A stretch of 64,000 nt of DNA from Clostridia bacterium. Its GTDB lineage: Bacteria; Bacillota; Clostridia; Christensenellales; Aristaeellaceae. The notes beneath the pieces were generated by a model. It searched no databases, had not been told where the DNA came from, and worked only from the letters and a program-made list of their open reading frames with translations. The position numbers were made by a program, and so were the translations under genes. Shown here one piece after another: positions 25,491 to 33,731 of the stretch (position 1 is the stretch's first letter; the number at the start of each line of letters is the position of its first letter). The stretch lies in contig JAFPWH010000035.1 of the NCBI GenBank assembly GCA_017395065.1, forward strand, positions 95,599 through 159,598, read 5' to 3'.

Positions 25491-26393
25491 TTATTTTCCG
25501 AGTTCTTCCGGGCCGAACGACTGCGGCAGCAGGCTGCTCAGTTTCATCATTTTCCATTCGTCGGTTTTGTTTCCGACCCAGACCTCCATGTCGCAGGCCT
25601 TGAATTCGTTGAGTACCTGGCGGCAGATGCCACAGGGCCAGGCGTAGCCCCTGTCGCAGGCGATAAAGACCTTTGTAAAGCGCTTTACGCCGTGCACGAT
25701 CGCGTTGGAGACCGCGCACCTTTCGGCGCAGATCGTAGCGCCGTAGGAGGCGTTTTCAAAGTTCGCGCCGACAAAGCACTGTCCGTCCTCGCTGACCAGG
25801 CAGGCGCCTACACGGAAATTCGAGTAGGGCGAATAGGACAGATCCAATGCGCCGATCGCGGCGGCGATGCAATCTTTCGTATCCATGAATCTTTCTCCGT
25901 TCTTGAACAGCCCCAGCGCGCGCATGACTTTCTTCTCCATGGCGCGCATGACGGCCTTGTCTTCCTCGTTCATATGGTCGTACCCGCAAAGGTGCAGCAT
26001 CGCGTGTACGGTCAGGTATGCGGCTTCCCGGTCGGCGCCGTGCCCGTATTGAGTCGCCTGCTCGAGTACGCGGCCGATGTTCAGGGCGACGTCTCCGAGA
26101 TAATACGCGCCGATTTCGGGGTCGTAGCATTTTTTGACGAGCGCGGGCTTTCGGCCGAGCGTTACGCCCTTGGGATAATTCACCGAGGGAAAGGACAGTA
26201 CGTCCGTCGCGCTGTCCACGCCGCGCATCGTGCGGTTGAGCGTTTGGATCTCCTCGTCTGTTACGACCCTAAGCCCTGCCGACACGCCCGTCACGCCCTC
26301 GCACGCAAGGGCAGCCTGCGCCGCGTTTTCGAGAAGGGATAAGCACCCTTCGGGCAGAAGGCCCCTTTCGTCGTCAACGATCAGCGCCTTCAT
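25491..26393 (-). CDS. ybeY-cdd: Fusion of rRNA maturation endonuclease YbeY and cytidine deaminase
   Basis: One open frame of 300 residues joins two enzymes. Residues about 1-165 are YbeY, with zinc ligands H130, H134 and H140 in the HAMLHLCGYDH block. Residues about 170-300 are a homotetramer-type cytidine deaminase, with NFENASYGAT, zinc ligands C222, C254 and C257 and catalytic E224. Most Clostridia carry ybeY, dgkA and cdd as separate adjacent genes. The junction keeps a good internal ribosome site (GGAG eight bases before the in-frame ATG at 25886), so a free deaminase might also be made. The start overlaps pgpH by 20 bases. Both active sites look intact. Confidence 0.93.
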   Translation of the reverse strand: MKALIVDDERGLLPEGCLSLLENAAQAALACEGVTGVSAGLRVVTDEEIQTLNRTMRGVDSATDVLSFPSVNYPKGVTLGRKPALVKKCYDPEIGAYYLGDVALNIGRVLEQATQYGHGADREAAYLTVHAMLHLCGYDHMNEEDKAVMRAMEKKVMRALGLFKNGERFMDTKDCIAAAIGALDLSYSPYSNFRVGACLVSEDGQCFVGANFENASYGATICAERCAVSNAIVHGVKRFTKVFIACDRGYAWPCGICRQVLNEFKACDMEVWVGNKTDEWKMMKLSSLLPQSFGPEELGK

Positions 26394-28563
26394 GCACCGT
26401 CTCCTCCTGGCCGTGTTTTTCCTCTTCGCCGTGCTTTTTCGGTATTTCCACGTTGGGATATTCGATCCGCTCGTGGAAGGCGCCGCTGAGCACCGTGACG
26501 AACGCGCTCTCGATCAGGCTGATGTCACGGAAGGAAATGTCGCAGTCGTCCAGCTGGCCGTCTTCGATCTTTTGGCCGATCAGCTTTTCGACGACCTCAC
26601 GCACCCTCTCCTTGTCCGGATTGGTGATCGCGCGGGTGGCGGCCTCCACGGTATCGGCCATCATGACGATGGCTTCCTCCTTCGTGTGGGGCTTGGGGCC
26701 GGGATAGCGGAAATCGTCCACGTCCACGTCCGGGTTTTCACTGAGGGCCTTGTTGTAGAAGAAGATGACCGGCGTGGTGCCGTGGTGCGTGAGCGCTATG
26801 TTTTTGACCTCCTCGGGCATGCGTTTTTCCTTCATCAGCTGAACGCCGTCCTTCGGGTGAGCGGTGATGATGGCAGCGGAAACGCGCGGATCCGTGCGGT
26901 CGTGCGGGTTGTCGCCCATCTGGTTTTCGGTAAAGTACGAAGGCCGCATGAGCTTGCCGATGTCGTGATAATACGCGCCGACCCTGGCCAGCAGGCTGTT
27001 TGCGCCGATCTCCGCCGCGGCAGCCTCGGCAAGGTTCGCCACGATGATGGAATGGTGGTAGGTGCCCGGCGCTTCGAGCAGGAGGCGCCTTAGCAGCGGA
27101 TGGTTGGGATTGCTCATCTCGAGCAGGCGCGTCGTGGTGATCGCGTTGAACAGCGCCTCGAACGCGGGCATCAGCGCGATGCAGATGACTGCGGAGGCCG
27201 GGCCTGCAATGCCGGAATAGAGGGAAATGTAGAGCGAATCGCGGATGCTGGCGGAGCTGATCATCGCCACGGCGAAGGAGCTGACCACGCTGGCAAAGCC
27301 CGCCGCGATGCCGGAGAGCAATACGCTAAGACGCGTCTGCCTTACCTTGAGCACCCTGAGCGCCGCGATGCCGCTTACGAAGGTGCTTATGAGCATCGTG
27401 TAGGTATTGATGTTGAAGAAGCTGCCGGAGGAGCCCGAAAGCATGGACGCAACGATGCTCAGCGGCACGTTGATGAACAGTGCGACCCTTCTGCCGACCA
27501 GCAGGGATACCAGCAAAATACCCAGCGTGACCGGCATCACGTACACCTTGTTTTCGCCGACGTCGATCTCCAATTGCTTCGTGAACGTGCACAAAAGCAG
27601 CGTGACCATGCAGGCGATCGATATGATCATCAGCTTCTTGGGGCTGGTGTACGAGGTCTTTTCGAACATGTACAGGTACAGAACCACGCTCAGAAGCATC
27701 ATGACCACGAGCAGGGCGATGCCGATGTAGAGCCATATATCGATGTTGCTCTCGTTGACCAGGCCCAGCGTCTCCATCATGGCGTACTGCTTTTCGCCGA
27801 TCTGCTCGCCGTCAGCCACGATGACCTGGCCGGTCACGTACTTGACGACCGGCGTTTTGTCTCTTGCTTCCTGCTTGGCTGCCTCGGTCGCTGCGTCGTC
27901 GTAATAGACGTTGTATTTGACGTATTTTTCGACCGGCAGCATGAAGACCGAAACGACGTTCTCGTCGTCGCACACGCCGGCGAGCTCCTCACGGATGCTT
28001 TCGCGGATCTCTTCTTCCTCAAAGTCGAAGATCTCGTCGCTCATCGCCAGGCCGACCTGCGTTTCCGTCGCGTCGCCCAGCGCGTCGAGCACGGCGGCGT
28101 CGACGCCCTTCAGGCTTTTGAGCTGTTCGAGCGTGAGGGCGATATGCTGCGGCTCCAACTGCTGGTTTACGGCTTCGAGGGTCGTTTCGTCGATCACTTC
28201 GGGCGCACCGTCCTGGGAGTTGATCAGCTTATAGATGTCGGTGATGCGGTTGACGGTTTCCTTCGTGCCGTTCACCGCGCCTTCCATGAGCTCGGAGAGG
28301 ATGCCCACCTGTTTTTTTACGTCGGTGACTTTCGCGGCTTCGCGCTCGCGGTTTTCGCGGGTGGTGATCTCGTCCACCACGTCCTTGGTCGCCTTGATAA
28401 TGGAGGGCGCGTAATCGCCGACCTTGATGTCGTACTGCGAGGGCGTGACGGCTACCGCCAGGATCACGAACAGTATCACGAACGTGATAAGGCCGATCAT
28501 AAGCCTGATCAGGTTGTTCATCCGCCCGGGATTGGCGCTCTCCTTTTTACTGTTTTTTATCAT
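26374..28563 (-). CDS. pgpH: PgpH-type 7TM HD phosphodiesterase (cyclic-di-AMP)
   Basis: The 729-residue protein has a first membrane helix (about 20-40), a large extracytoplasmic 7TMR-HDED domain (about 45-270), a seven-helix membrane block (about 280-465) and a cytoplasmic HD domain with HHSIIVANL and YYHDIGK, which hold the metal-binding histidines and aspartates. PgpH proteins hydrolyse cyclic-di-AMP to pApA, affecting osmolyte and wall homeostasis. Family length is about 700-730. It heads the operon with ybeY-cdd and era, from the promoter at 28626-28654. The Pro/Glu/His-rich C-terminal tail overlaps the start of the next gene. Confidence 0.95.
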   Translation of the reverse strand: MIKNSKKESANPGRMNNLIRLMIGLITFVILFVILAVAVTPSQYDIKVGDYAPSIIKATKDVVDEITTRENREREAAKVTDVKKQVGILSELMEGAVNGTKETVNRITDIYKLINSQDGAPEVIDETTLEAVNQQLEPQHIALTLEQLKSLKGVDAAVLDALGDATETQVGLAMSDEIFDFEEEEIRESIREELAGVCDDENVVSVFMLPVEKYVKYNVYYDDAATEAAKQEARDKTPVVKYVTGQVIVADGEQIGEKQYAMMETLGLVNESNIDIWLYIGIALLVVMMLLSVVLYLYMFEKTSYTSPKKLMIISIACMVTLLLCTFTKQLEIDVGENKVYVMPVTLGILLVSLLVGRRVALFINVPLSIVASMLSGSSGSFFNINTYTMLISTFVSGIAALRVLKVRQTRLSVLLSGIAAGFASVVSSFAVAMISSASIRDSLYISLYSGIAGPASAVICIALMPAFEALFNAITTTRLLEMSNPNHPLLRRLLLEAPGTYHHSIIVANLAEAAAAEIGANSLLARVGAYYHDIGKLMRPSYFTENQMGDNPHDRTDPRVSAAIITAHPKDGVQLMKEKRMPEEVKNIALTHHGTTPVIFFYNKALSENPDVDVDDFRYPGPKPHTKEEAIVMMADTVEAATRAITNPDKERVREVVEKLIGQKIEDGQLDDCDISFRDISLIESAFVTVLSGAFHERIEYPNVEIPKKHGEEEKHGQEETVHEGADR

Positions 28564-28625
28564 CGAACTCAGTCCTTTTGGTATAAGAATTCAGCGTATA
28601 TCAACCCATTTTGATGATATGCTCC

Positions 28626-28654
28626 ATTATAACGCATTTCGGTGAAGTTTGCAA
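28626..28654 (-). promoter_or_regulatory. Promoter of the pgpH operon
   Basis: Minus-strand TTGCAA (28649-28654), 17 bases, TATAAT (28626-28631). Confidence 0.8.
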
Positions 28655-28664
28655 GGAAAATTAT

Positions 28665-28686
28665 AAAAAACGCGCCGGGCGCGCTT
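28665..28686 (-). terminator. Terminator of the nucleotidyltransferase operon
   Basis: CGCGC/GCGCG stem (28671-28685) followed on the minus strand by six T. Confidence 0.75.
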
Positions 28687-28725
28687 TGCGTGCGAACCCC
28701 GCCCGTTTTCGGAATCGGTTGACTT

Positions 28726-29490
28726 TTACCGCCGAGGGTCGCAGCGCTTGATCCTGCCGAGCATATAGCGGGCATAGTCCGCGGCGAGCGCTTCGTCTAC
28801 GGCAGCAGGGGCGTTTTCGGTGTACTCGTTCAGGGCGCTTTCGATCAGCAGGCGGTAATTCTCCGGCAAATGCCCCAGCGCCCATTCGCCGCCTTCCTTT
28901 TTGGAAAGCACGAGCCCCTCCTCGCCGTAAGCCAGCACGCGCGCGAGGTTCAGCGTAAAATACGTCGCAGCCTGCCCTATTTCCTCTTCGGCCCCGGCGA
29001 CGTCGTTCCAAATCGAGTCCATGTAATCGGCGGCCGGCACTTCGGAAAACACTTCCCCGATCGGCGCGCCGTAAAGGCACCTTCCCCTTTTTCTCAGGAT
29101 CGTGAAATGCGCCGCGAGGTCCTTGTCGCAACCCTTCATATTGCGGACGTAGCCGTCCGGGTCCCTCAGATACCACGCAAGATGCCCTGCGGAAAAATGG
29201 AGTTCGAACGGCGTCGGATACACAAAGGGGCTGCAAACTTCCCTTCGGACGACGCTCATCTCTATGCCCTTTGCCGGGCCCTGCGCGTTCAGTTCGACCA
29301 CCATGTCCATGTACCGGCGTTTGACGGGATCGGGAACGGGCTCTTCGACTACGACGATCAGGTCGATATCGCTCTTTTCGGGATTGAAACAGCCCATCGC
29401 CGTGGAGCCGTGCAGATAGACGCCAACAAGGTTTCCCTTCAGGATCTCCCTTGCGCGCCCGGTAAACCGGTTCAGCAAGCCTTTCGTCAC
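28726..29490 (-). CDS. AadA-like nucleotidyltransferase (DUF4111 C-terminal domain)
   Basis: The 254-residue protein carries the polymerase-beta-type nucleotidyltransferase core HGSTAMGCFN with SDIDLIVVV (about 27-45), whose aspartates bind Mg-ATP. A C-terminal DUF4111-type helical domain follows (about 140-250). This is the layout of ANT(3'')/AadA adenylyltransferases for streptomycin and spectinomycin, but chromosomal relatives of unknown substrate are common, so resistance should not be assumed. The start overlaps the stop of the flavin reductase gene by four bases (ATGA), so they form a two-gene operon. Confidence 0.85.
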   Translation of the reverse strand: MTKGLLNRFTGRAREILKGNLVGVYLHGSTAMGCFNPEKSDIDLIVVVEEPVPDPVKRRYMDMVVELNAQGPAKGIEMSVVRREVCSPFVYPTPFELHFSAGHLAWYLRDPDGYVRNMKGCDKDLAAHFTILRKRGRCLYGAPIGEVFSEVPAADYMDSIWNDVAGAEEEIGQAATYFTLNLARVLAYGEEGLVLSKKEGGEWALGHLPENYRLLIESALNEYTENAPAAVDEALAADYARYMLGRIKRCDPRR

Positions 29491-30050
29491 GTTTCTTCGC
29501 GCCTCGCTTTTTCCATCGCGGAAGCGAGGATGGCTTCGGCGTCCGCTCCGTCAAGGTCGAGCCCGACGGCTTTGACCAGCCTGAATTCCGGAATGCCGTA
29601 GAAATTCCGGGCAATCGCCTTTACGTAGCCGGCGCCGTATTCCTCCGGAAAGAAGGTCCCGCCCGCGGTCGTGACATAGGTAAGCCGCTTTGCCCTGCAC
29701 AGGCCCCGCGGCGTCCCTTCGGGCGTATAGACAAAGGTCACGCCCAAAACGTTGATCTGCTCGAAATACTGTTTGAGCGCGGCGGGAAAGGACAGATCCC
29801 AAAACGGCGCAGCGATCAGTATCTCCTCCGCCAAAGCAAACTGCCTTGCCAGCGAAAACATGGGGTCGTCAAAGCGGCGCTTAAGCAGCAGCTCGTCGCG
29901 CTTTTTCAGAAAAGCCTCGTCGGCGATCGGAAAACGGATTTCGCTCAGAAGTACTTCTTCGAACGGCTCTTTCGACCCGGAAAGCAGGCAGTCCGCCAGC
30001 CTTCTCGTTCTGGATCCTTCGCGCACGCACGCATTGACAAACAGCTTCAT
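29487..30050 (-). CDS. Flavodoxin-fold NAD(P)H:FMN oxidoreductase (azoreductase-like)
   Basis: The 187-residue protein starts at ATG 30050 behind GGGAGG. The flavodoxin-like fold is seen as an N-terminal beta strand with a phosphate-loop VREGSRTRRLA, the IAAPFWDLSFPAALKQY block (about 85-99) that contacts the flavin, and TTAGGTFF near the second flavin contact. AzoR and MdaB/YwqN relatives reduce quinones or azo compounds. It is coupled to the nucleotidyltransferase downstream. The fold is clear; the substrate is unknown. Confidence 0.85.
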   Translation of the reverse strand: MKLFVNACVREGSRTRRLADCLLSGSKEPFEEVLLSEIRFPIADEAFLKKRDELLLKRRFDDPMFSLARQFALAEEILIAAPFWDLSFPAALKQYFEQINVLGVTFVYTPEGTPRGLCRAKRLTYVTTAGGTFFPEEYGAGYVKAIARNFYGIPEFRLVKAVGLDLDGADAEAILASAMEKARREET

Positions 30051-30162
30051 GACGCACCTCCCGGACGCTCTTGTCGTTTGAGTATAGCACACTTTCGTTA
30101 AGGAAACGTGAAGCTTCGTTTCCCGGTTTCCGTGCCCGGGCGTGTTATTTTTGCCGCCCGTA

Positions 30163-30191
30163 TTGACAATTCGGAGGCATTCGTATATAAT
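30163..30191 (+). promoter_or_regulatory. Consensus promoter of tRNA-Leu
   Basis: TTGACA (30163-30168), 17 bases, TATAAT (30186-30191), eleven bases before the tRNA. Confidence 0.9.
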
Positions 30192-30201
30192 CGGTTTATT
30201 C

Positions 30202-30285
30202 GCTGAAGTGGTGGAATGGCAGACACAGGGGACTTAAAATCCCCCGCCCCAATCCGGCGTGCGGGTTCGAGTCCCGCCTTCAGCA
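30202..30285 (+). tRNA. tRNA-Leu (TAA)
   Basis: An 84-base class II tRNA. Acceptor GCTGAAG/CTTCAGC, anticodon stem GGGGA/TCCCC with loop CTTAAAA (anticodon TAA), a long variable arm and T-loop GTTCGAGTC. Discriminator A; CCA is not encoded. Confidence 0.97.
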
Positions 30286-30304
30286 GATTAGACCCAACGC
30301 AAAA

Positions 30305-30340
30305 CCTCGCTGCAAAAGAACGCGGCGAGGCTTTGTTTTG
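30305..30340. terminator. Terminator of tRNA-Leu, also facing the UroD-like gene
   Basis: CCTCGCTGC pairs with GCGGCGAGG, followed by CTTTGTTTTG on the plus strand and TTTT on the minus strand. Confidence 0.8.
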
Positions 30341-30362
30341 TTCGATCGCCTTTGGCTGTCCT

Positions 30363-31379
30363 CTATGCGCCGATCTCGACGAGCGCCTCGTGGATGGCGA
30401 GGATGTTTTCCGTCTTCGTATCCGTGGGCAGCTCGCACCCGGGCATGAACAGCGCGCGGGCGTTCCCTACGGATTTTGCCGCGTCCAGTATGGCTTGCTT
30501 CGTATGCGCCGCGTCGCAGGTATACACATCCGCGACGGGGTCGATGTTGCCGTTGAGCAGGCAGAGGCCGCCGGCTGTCTTCAGAGCTTCGGCGAAATCC
30601 ACCACGTGGTCGACGTCCACGACGGCGGCTCCGAGCGTAGAGGTGTATTTGACGATGCCGGAGGTGTTTCCGCACACGTGCAGGCGGCCGGTGATGCCGA
30701 GGCGCTGCATGTGGTCGAATATCTTCTTATGCACGGGGAAGACCGCTTTGGCGTAGAGCGACGGCGAAACCAGCGAGGCGACCGGATCGGCCACGTAGGC
30801 GTACTTCACGCCCGCCTGTGCAAGGCAGGAGAGGAAGTCCAGCGTCGTATCGCTGACGATGCCCAGCAGCTCTTCGCAGGCCTTCGGCTCGTCGAACATG
30901 TCCACGAGCAGCGCTTCCACGCCGCGGATGTTTCCGGCCACGGACATCGGGCCTACGGCGAGCACCATGGGATCGACGTCCGGGTCCTTAAGCGCGCATT
31001 CGGCTGCCCTGACCAGATCGTACAGGCGCGGGATCTCTTCGGTCTTCAGGGGGTGCAGTCTATCCACGTCGTTGATGTCCCCGAGCGCGGGCTTTTTGAG
31101 TGTGGGAAGCTTGTCCGGAAAGAAGCTGATCTGAGAACCGTAGCCCTCCGCCTCGCGCAGCAGATCGGAGGCGATCTGTATGAAGTCGAGCTTGTATTCC
31201 CTCGCTGCGGTTGCGGCGGCGTCCGCCATTTTTTTGTAATCCCTGCAATAGGTCTCGATGTCCATGCCCCTGCCGCCGTCGGCGAAGCGGCATACGGCGC
31301 TGCCGATGACGGTGAGGTTGGGCCGTCTGTCCGTCTTTTCGCCCTTCAGGTAGCCTGCCAGTCTCTGCTTTGAATTCAT
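30363..31379 (-). CDS. UroD/MtaA-family protein (corrinoid methyltransferase-like)
   Basis: The 338-residue protein starts at ATG 31379 behind AAGGAGG. It is a uroporphyrinogen-decarboxylase-fold protein of the MtaA/MtbA kind: the zinc site pattern H-x-C (LHVCGNT, about 234-240) and a late cysteine (FMPGCELP, about 315-322) match the methylcobamide:CoM methyltransferase group rather than heme-pathway HemE. Such proteins move methyl groups from corrinoid proteins. No corrinoid protein or methyltransferase is adjacent. It has its own promoter. Confidence 0.85.
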   Translation of the reverse strand: MNSKQRLAGYLKGEKTDRRPNLTVIGSAVCRFADGGRGMDIETYCRDYKKMADAAATAAREYKLDFIQIASDLLREAEGYGSQISFFPDKLPTLKKPALGDINDVDRLHPLKTEEIPRLYDLVRAAECALKDPDVDPMVLAVGPMSVAGNIRGVEALLVDMFDEPKACEELLGIVSDTTLDFLSCLAQAGVKYAYVADPVASLVSPSLYAKAVFPVHKKIFDHMQRLGITGRLHVCGNTSGIVKYTSTLGAAVVDVDHVVDFAEALKTAGGLCLLNGNIDPVADVYTCDAAHTKQAILDAAKSVGNARALFMPGCELPTDTKTENILAIHEALVEIGA

Positions 31380-31417
31380 GTGCGCCTCCTTATGCAACGC
31401 TTGTCTTTGGTATAGTG

Positions 31418-31447
31418 ATTATACAATACATCAACCTACTGTGTCAA
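31418..31447 (-). promoter_or_regulatory. Promoter of the UroD/MtaA-like gene
   Basis: Minus-strand TTGACA (31442-31447), 18 bases, TATAAT (31418-31423). Confidence 0.85.
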
Positions 31448-31484
31448 TAGGATTATGTGTTCCGGGGAGATACCGAAGATGGAT

Positions 31485-32258
31485 TCACGCAAGCAGCGCG
31501 GCATAGAGCATAAACTCTTCCGCGTCCTTTGCGACGAAAACTACCTTTTGTATACTGCTTCCGCTCTTTAAGTATTCATGGACCGCACCGACCGCCGCTG
31601 CGGCAGCCAGCTTTGGCGGATAGCCGGGTTCGCCGGCAGCGAGGCGGGGAAAGGCGACGATCCTGTCGCCCGCTTCCTCGGCAGACGTCAGACAGCTCAT
31701 GCAGCAGCTTTTGAGCTGCTCCTCGTGCTCGGGCTTCAAATTCCAGTGCACCGCGGGGGCGACCGTGTGGATCACGTGGCGGCACGGCAGATTGTACGCC
31801 TTCGTGCGCATTGCCCTGCCCGGCGGCTCCTCGAAGCCCTGCGCTTCCATGAATTTTGCGCATTCGTATCTCAGCTGCACGCCGGCGAAGGTGTGGATGC
31901 GGTTGTCCGTACAGTCGTGCAGCGCGCGGTAGCAGCCGGTAAGGCCGCTGTTTGCGTCGTTGACGACGGCGTCGCAGCGAAGACGCGTGATGTCTCCCTG
32001 CCAGAGACATATTTTCCTGTCGATCGGCTTTAGATCGTTTGCGTCGGTTATCCCCTTTTCGGTCAGTTCGGTTTGCAGGTATGTATCCTGTACGTCCAAA
32101 AACGCCTGCTCCGGCAAAAGCGCGGGGCGCACGTTGAAAAGCGTCCTGAGCAGCCGCCTTTTGCCTTCCTCGTCTTCGGGGATCTCCACGTCCTCGTAGC
32201 CCCTGCGCTCGTGAAGCAGGTAATTGATCAGATAATCGCGCCTTTCGGCCTGCGTCAT
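31485..32258 (-). CDS. Zinc-dependent macrodomain protein (protein-ADP-ribose hydrolase type)
   Basis: The 257-residue protein has an N-terminal helical extension (about 1-85) and a macrodomain (about 86-257) with the zinc-macrodomain signature NDANSGLTGC, HDCTDN and LRYEC. Its Cys-His-Cys set holds the metal in SpyMacroD-type enzymes, which remove mono-ADP-ribose from proteins. The second ADP-ribose loop, usually STGVFGFP, reads AAGEPGYP here, so ligand contacts may differ. In streptococci and staphylococci such genes sit beside a sirtuin and a lipoate operon; none is present here. No clear terminator lies between it and the UroD-like gene. Confidence 0.87.
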   Translation of the reverse strand: MTQAERRDYLINYLLHERRGYEDVEIPEDEEGKRRLLRTLFNVRPALLPEQAFLDVQDTYLQTELTEKGITDANDLKPIDRKICLWQGDITRLRCDAVVNDANSGLTGCYRALHDCTDNRIHTFAGVQLRYECAKFMEAQGFEEPPGRAMRTKAYNLPCRHVIHTVAPAVHWNLKPEHEEQLKSCCMSCLTSAEEAGDRIVAFPRLAAGEPGYPPKLAAAAAVGAVHEYLKSGSSIQKVVFVAKDAEEFMLYAALLA

Positions 32259-32350
32259 TTTTTTTGCCCTCTCTTTCCGGAAAAATGGTAGCCCCGCGCC
32301 GCGCGCTTGTCAATGCCCGGACGGGCCGGAACGCAAATCTTAACCTTTAC

Positions 32351-32380
32351 TTGACGGCGCAGGCCGCCGTGTGCTACAAT
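32351..32380 (+). promoter_or_regulatory. Promoter of the xylanase gene
   Basis: TTGACG (32351-32356), 18 bases, TACAAT (32375-32380). Confidence 0.7.
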
Positions 32381-32415
32381 ACGGATACTACGACGAAGAC
32401 TTCGGAGGATGCTTT

Positions 32416-33648
32416 ATGAAACGCGTTTTGGTGTTTTTGCTCGCGCTGACGTTGCTTGCCGCCTGCGCCGGCGCGGAGGAGATCGCGATGGAGAGCGAAG
32501 ATTTCGACAGCCTGTACACGCTTTGCGAGCCTTACGGCTTTAAGCTCGGCGCGTGCTTAAGCTACAATCAGTTGACGGACAGGGCGTATCTGGGCGTGCT
32601 TTCAAGGCACTTCAATTCCATGACCTGCACGAACGAGACCAAGGCCTATTCCCTGCTGGACCAGGCCGCTTCCCGGCGCAGCGAGGACGGCATGCCGCGC
32701 ATGAACTATTCCAACGCCGACCGCATGATCTCCTGGGCGCAGCAGAAGGGCATCGGCGTGCGCGGCCACGTGCTGGTGTGGGACGCGTACATGACGAGCT
32801 GGTTTTTCCACGAGGACTATCTCGACAGCAAGCCCATCGCCTCTCAGGAGGTCGTCCGCGCGCGCCTGAAGAGCTACATCGAGCAGGTCATGACCCACTT
32901 TGAAACCGAGTTCCCGGGCGTGATCTACTGCTGGGACGTCGTGAACGAGGCCATCGGCGACAACTCTGGCGAATACGAGGCCGGCGATCCGCGCTGCATC
33001 CGCACGGTCAGAAGCGGCTCCTCCAACATGTTCAAGGACTATGCCGGCGACGATTACGTGGAATACGCCTTCCTCTGCGCGCGGGACACCGCCGAAAGCC
33101 TGGGCGCGGACATCAAGCTTTTCTACAACGACTACAATATGTTCATGGACAGCAAGATCAAACCCGCCTGCGAATTGATCAAGAGCATCAATTCCTACGC
33201 GGTGGACGAGGACGGTTCCTTCCGTACGCTCATCGACGGCATCGGCATGCAGGGCTACATCGGCGGCTACGGCGTGCAGAGCGGCTGTCTGAACGAAGCG
33301 GACATCGCGCGCATCGAAAACGCGATACTGACCTACGCCTCCTACGGCGTCGAAGTGCAGCTGACCGAAATGGCCGTGCGCAACTACGATCAGACCCGCG
33401 CCGCCGAGCACGCGCTCTTCTACGGAAAGCTGTTCGACATGTTCATGCGCATCAACACCGAGGACAGCGCGCCCCTCACCGCCGTGACGATCTGGGGCAT
33501 GAACGACATACCCGTCATGAACAACTGGAACCAGTATTCCTGGAAGCTCAACAGCCCCTTCGGCGGCCTGCTGACCGAAAAGAACAAGCTCAAGACCTCG
33601 TTCGAGGAAGTCTACTACACGCTCCTGAACGGCGAAGGCGGGGAATAA
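32416..33648 (+). CDS. Exported GH10 endo-1,4-beta-xylanase
   Basis: The 410-residue protein starts at ATG 32416, seven bases after GGAGG. The signal peptide (about 1-20) ends near ACAGAEE. The single GH10 TIM barrel has the acid/base E178 in WDVVNEAI and the nucleophile E318 in VQLTEMAV, as well as the HVLVWD strand and a late W-G-M-N-D loop. It hydrolyses internal beta-1,4 bonds of xylan or related glucuronoxylans outside the cell. There is no binding module or dockerin. It is a one-gene unit between its own promoter and a strong hairpin. Confidence 0.94.
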   Translation: MKRVLVFLLALTLLAACAGAEEIAMESEDFDSLYTLCEPYGFKLGACLSYNQLTDRAYLGVLSRHFNSMTCTNETKAYSLLDQAASRRSEDGMPRMNYSNADRMISWAQQKGIGVRGHVLVWDAYMTSWFFHEDYLDSKPIASQEVVRARLKSYIEQVMTHFETEFPGVIYCWDVVNEAIGDNSGEYEAGDPRCIRTVRSGSSNMFKDYAGDDYVEYAFLCARDTAESLGADIKLFYNDYNMFMDSKIKPACELIKSINSYAVDEDGSFRTLIDGIGMQGYIGGYGVQSGCLNEADIARIENAILTYASYGVEVQLTEMAVRNYDQTRAAEHALFYGKLFDMFMRINTEDSAPLTAVTIWGMNDIPVMNNWNQYSWKLNSPFGGLLTEKNKLKTSFEEVYYTLLNGEGGE

Positions 33649-33666
33649 ACCGCAAGAAACCTATTC

Positions 33667-33704
33667 AAAAAGAGCCTCCTTCCGGCAACGGAAGAGGCTC
33701 TTTT
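33667..33704. terminator. Bidirectional terminator between xylanase and the R-M helicase gene
   Basis: A 15-base stem (33668-33683 with 33690-33704) with T-runs on both strands. Confidence 0.85.
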
Positions 33705-33731
33705 GTTGCGGCCATGCGGTTTGATAGGCCG

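Noticed and set aside
25491..25890. The deaminase half read as a separate gene
   Set aside because: The frame is open from the YbeY start through the deaminase end; the internal ATG is only a possible second start.
28726..29490. The AadA-like gene as a mobile resistance cassette
   Set aside because: No attC site, integrase or composition shift, and the gene is coupled to a chromosomal reductase.
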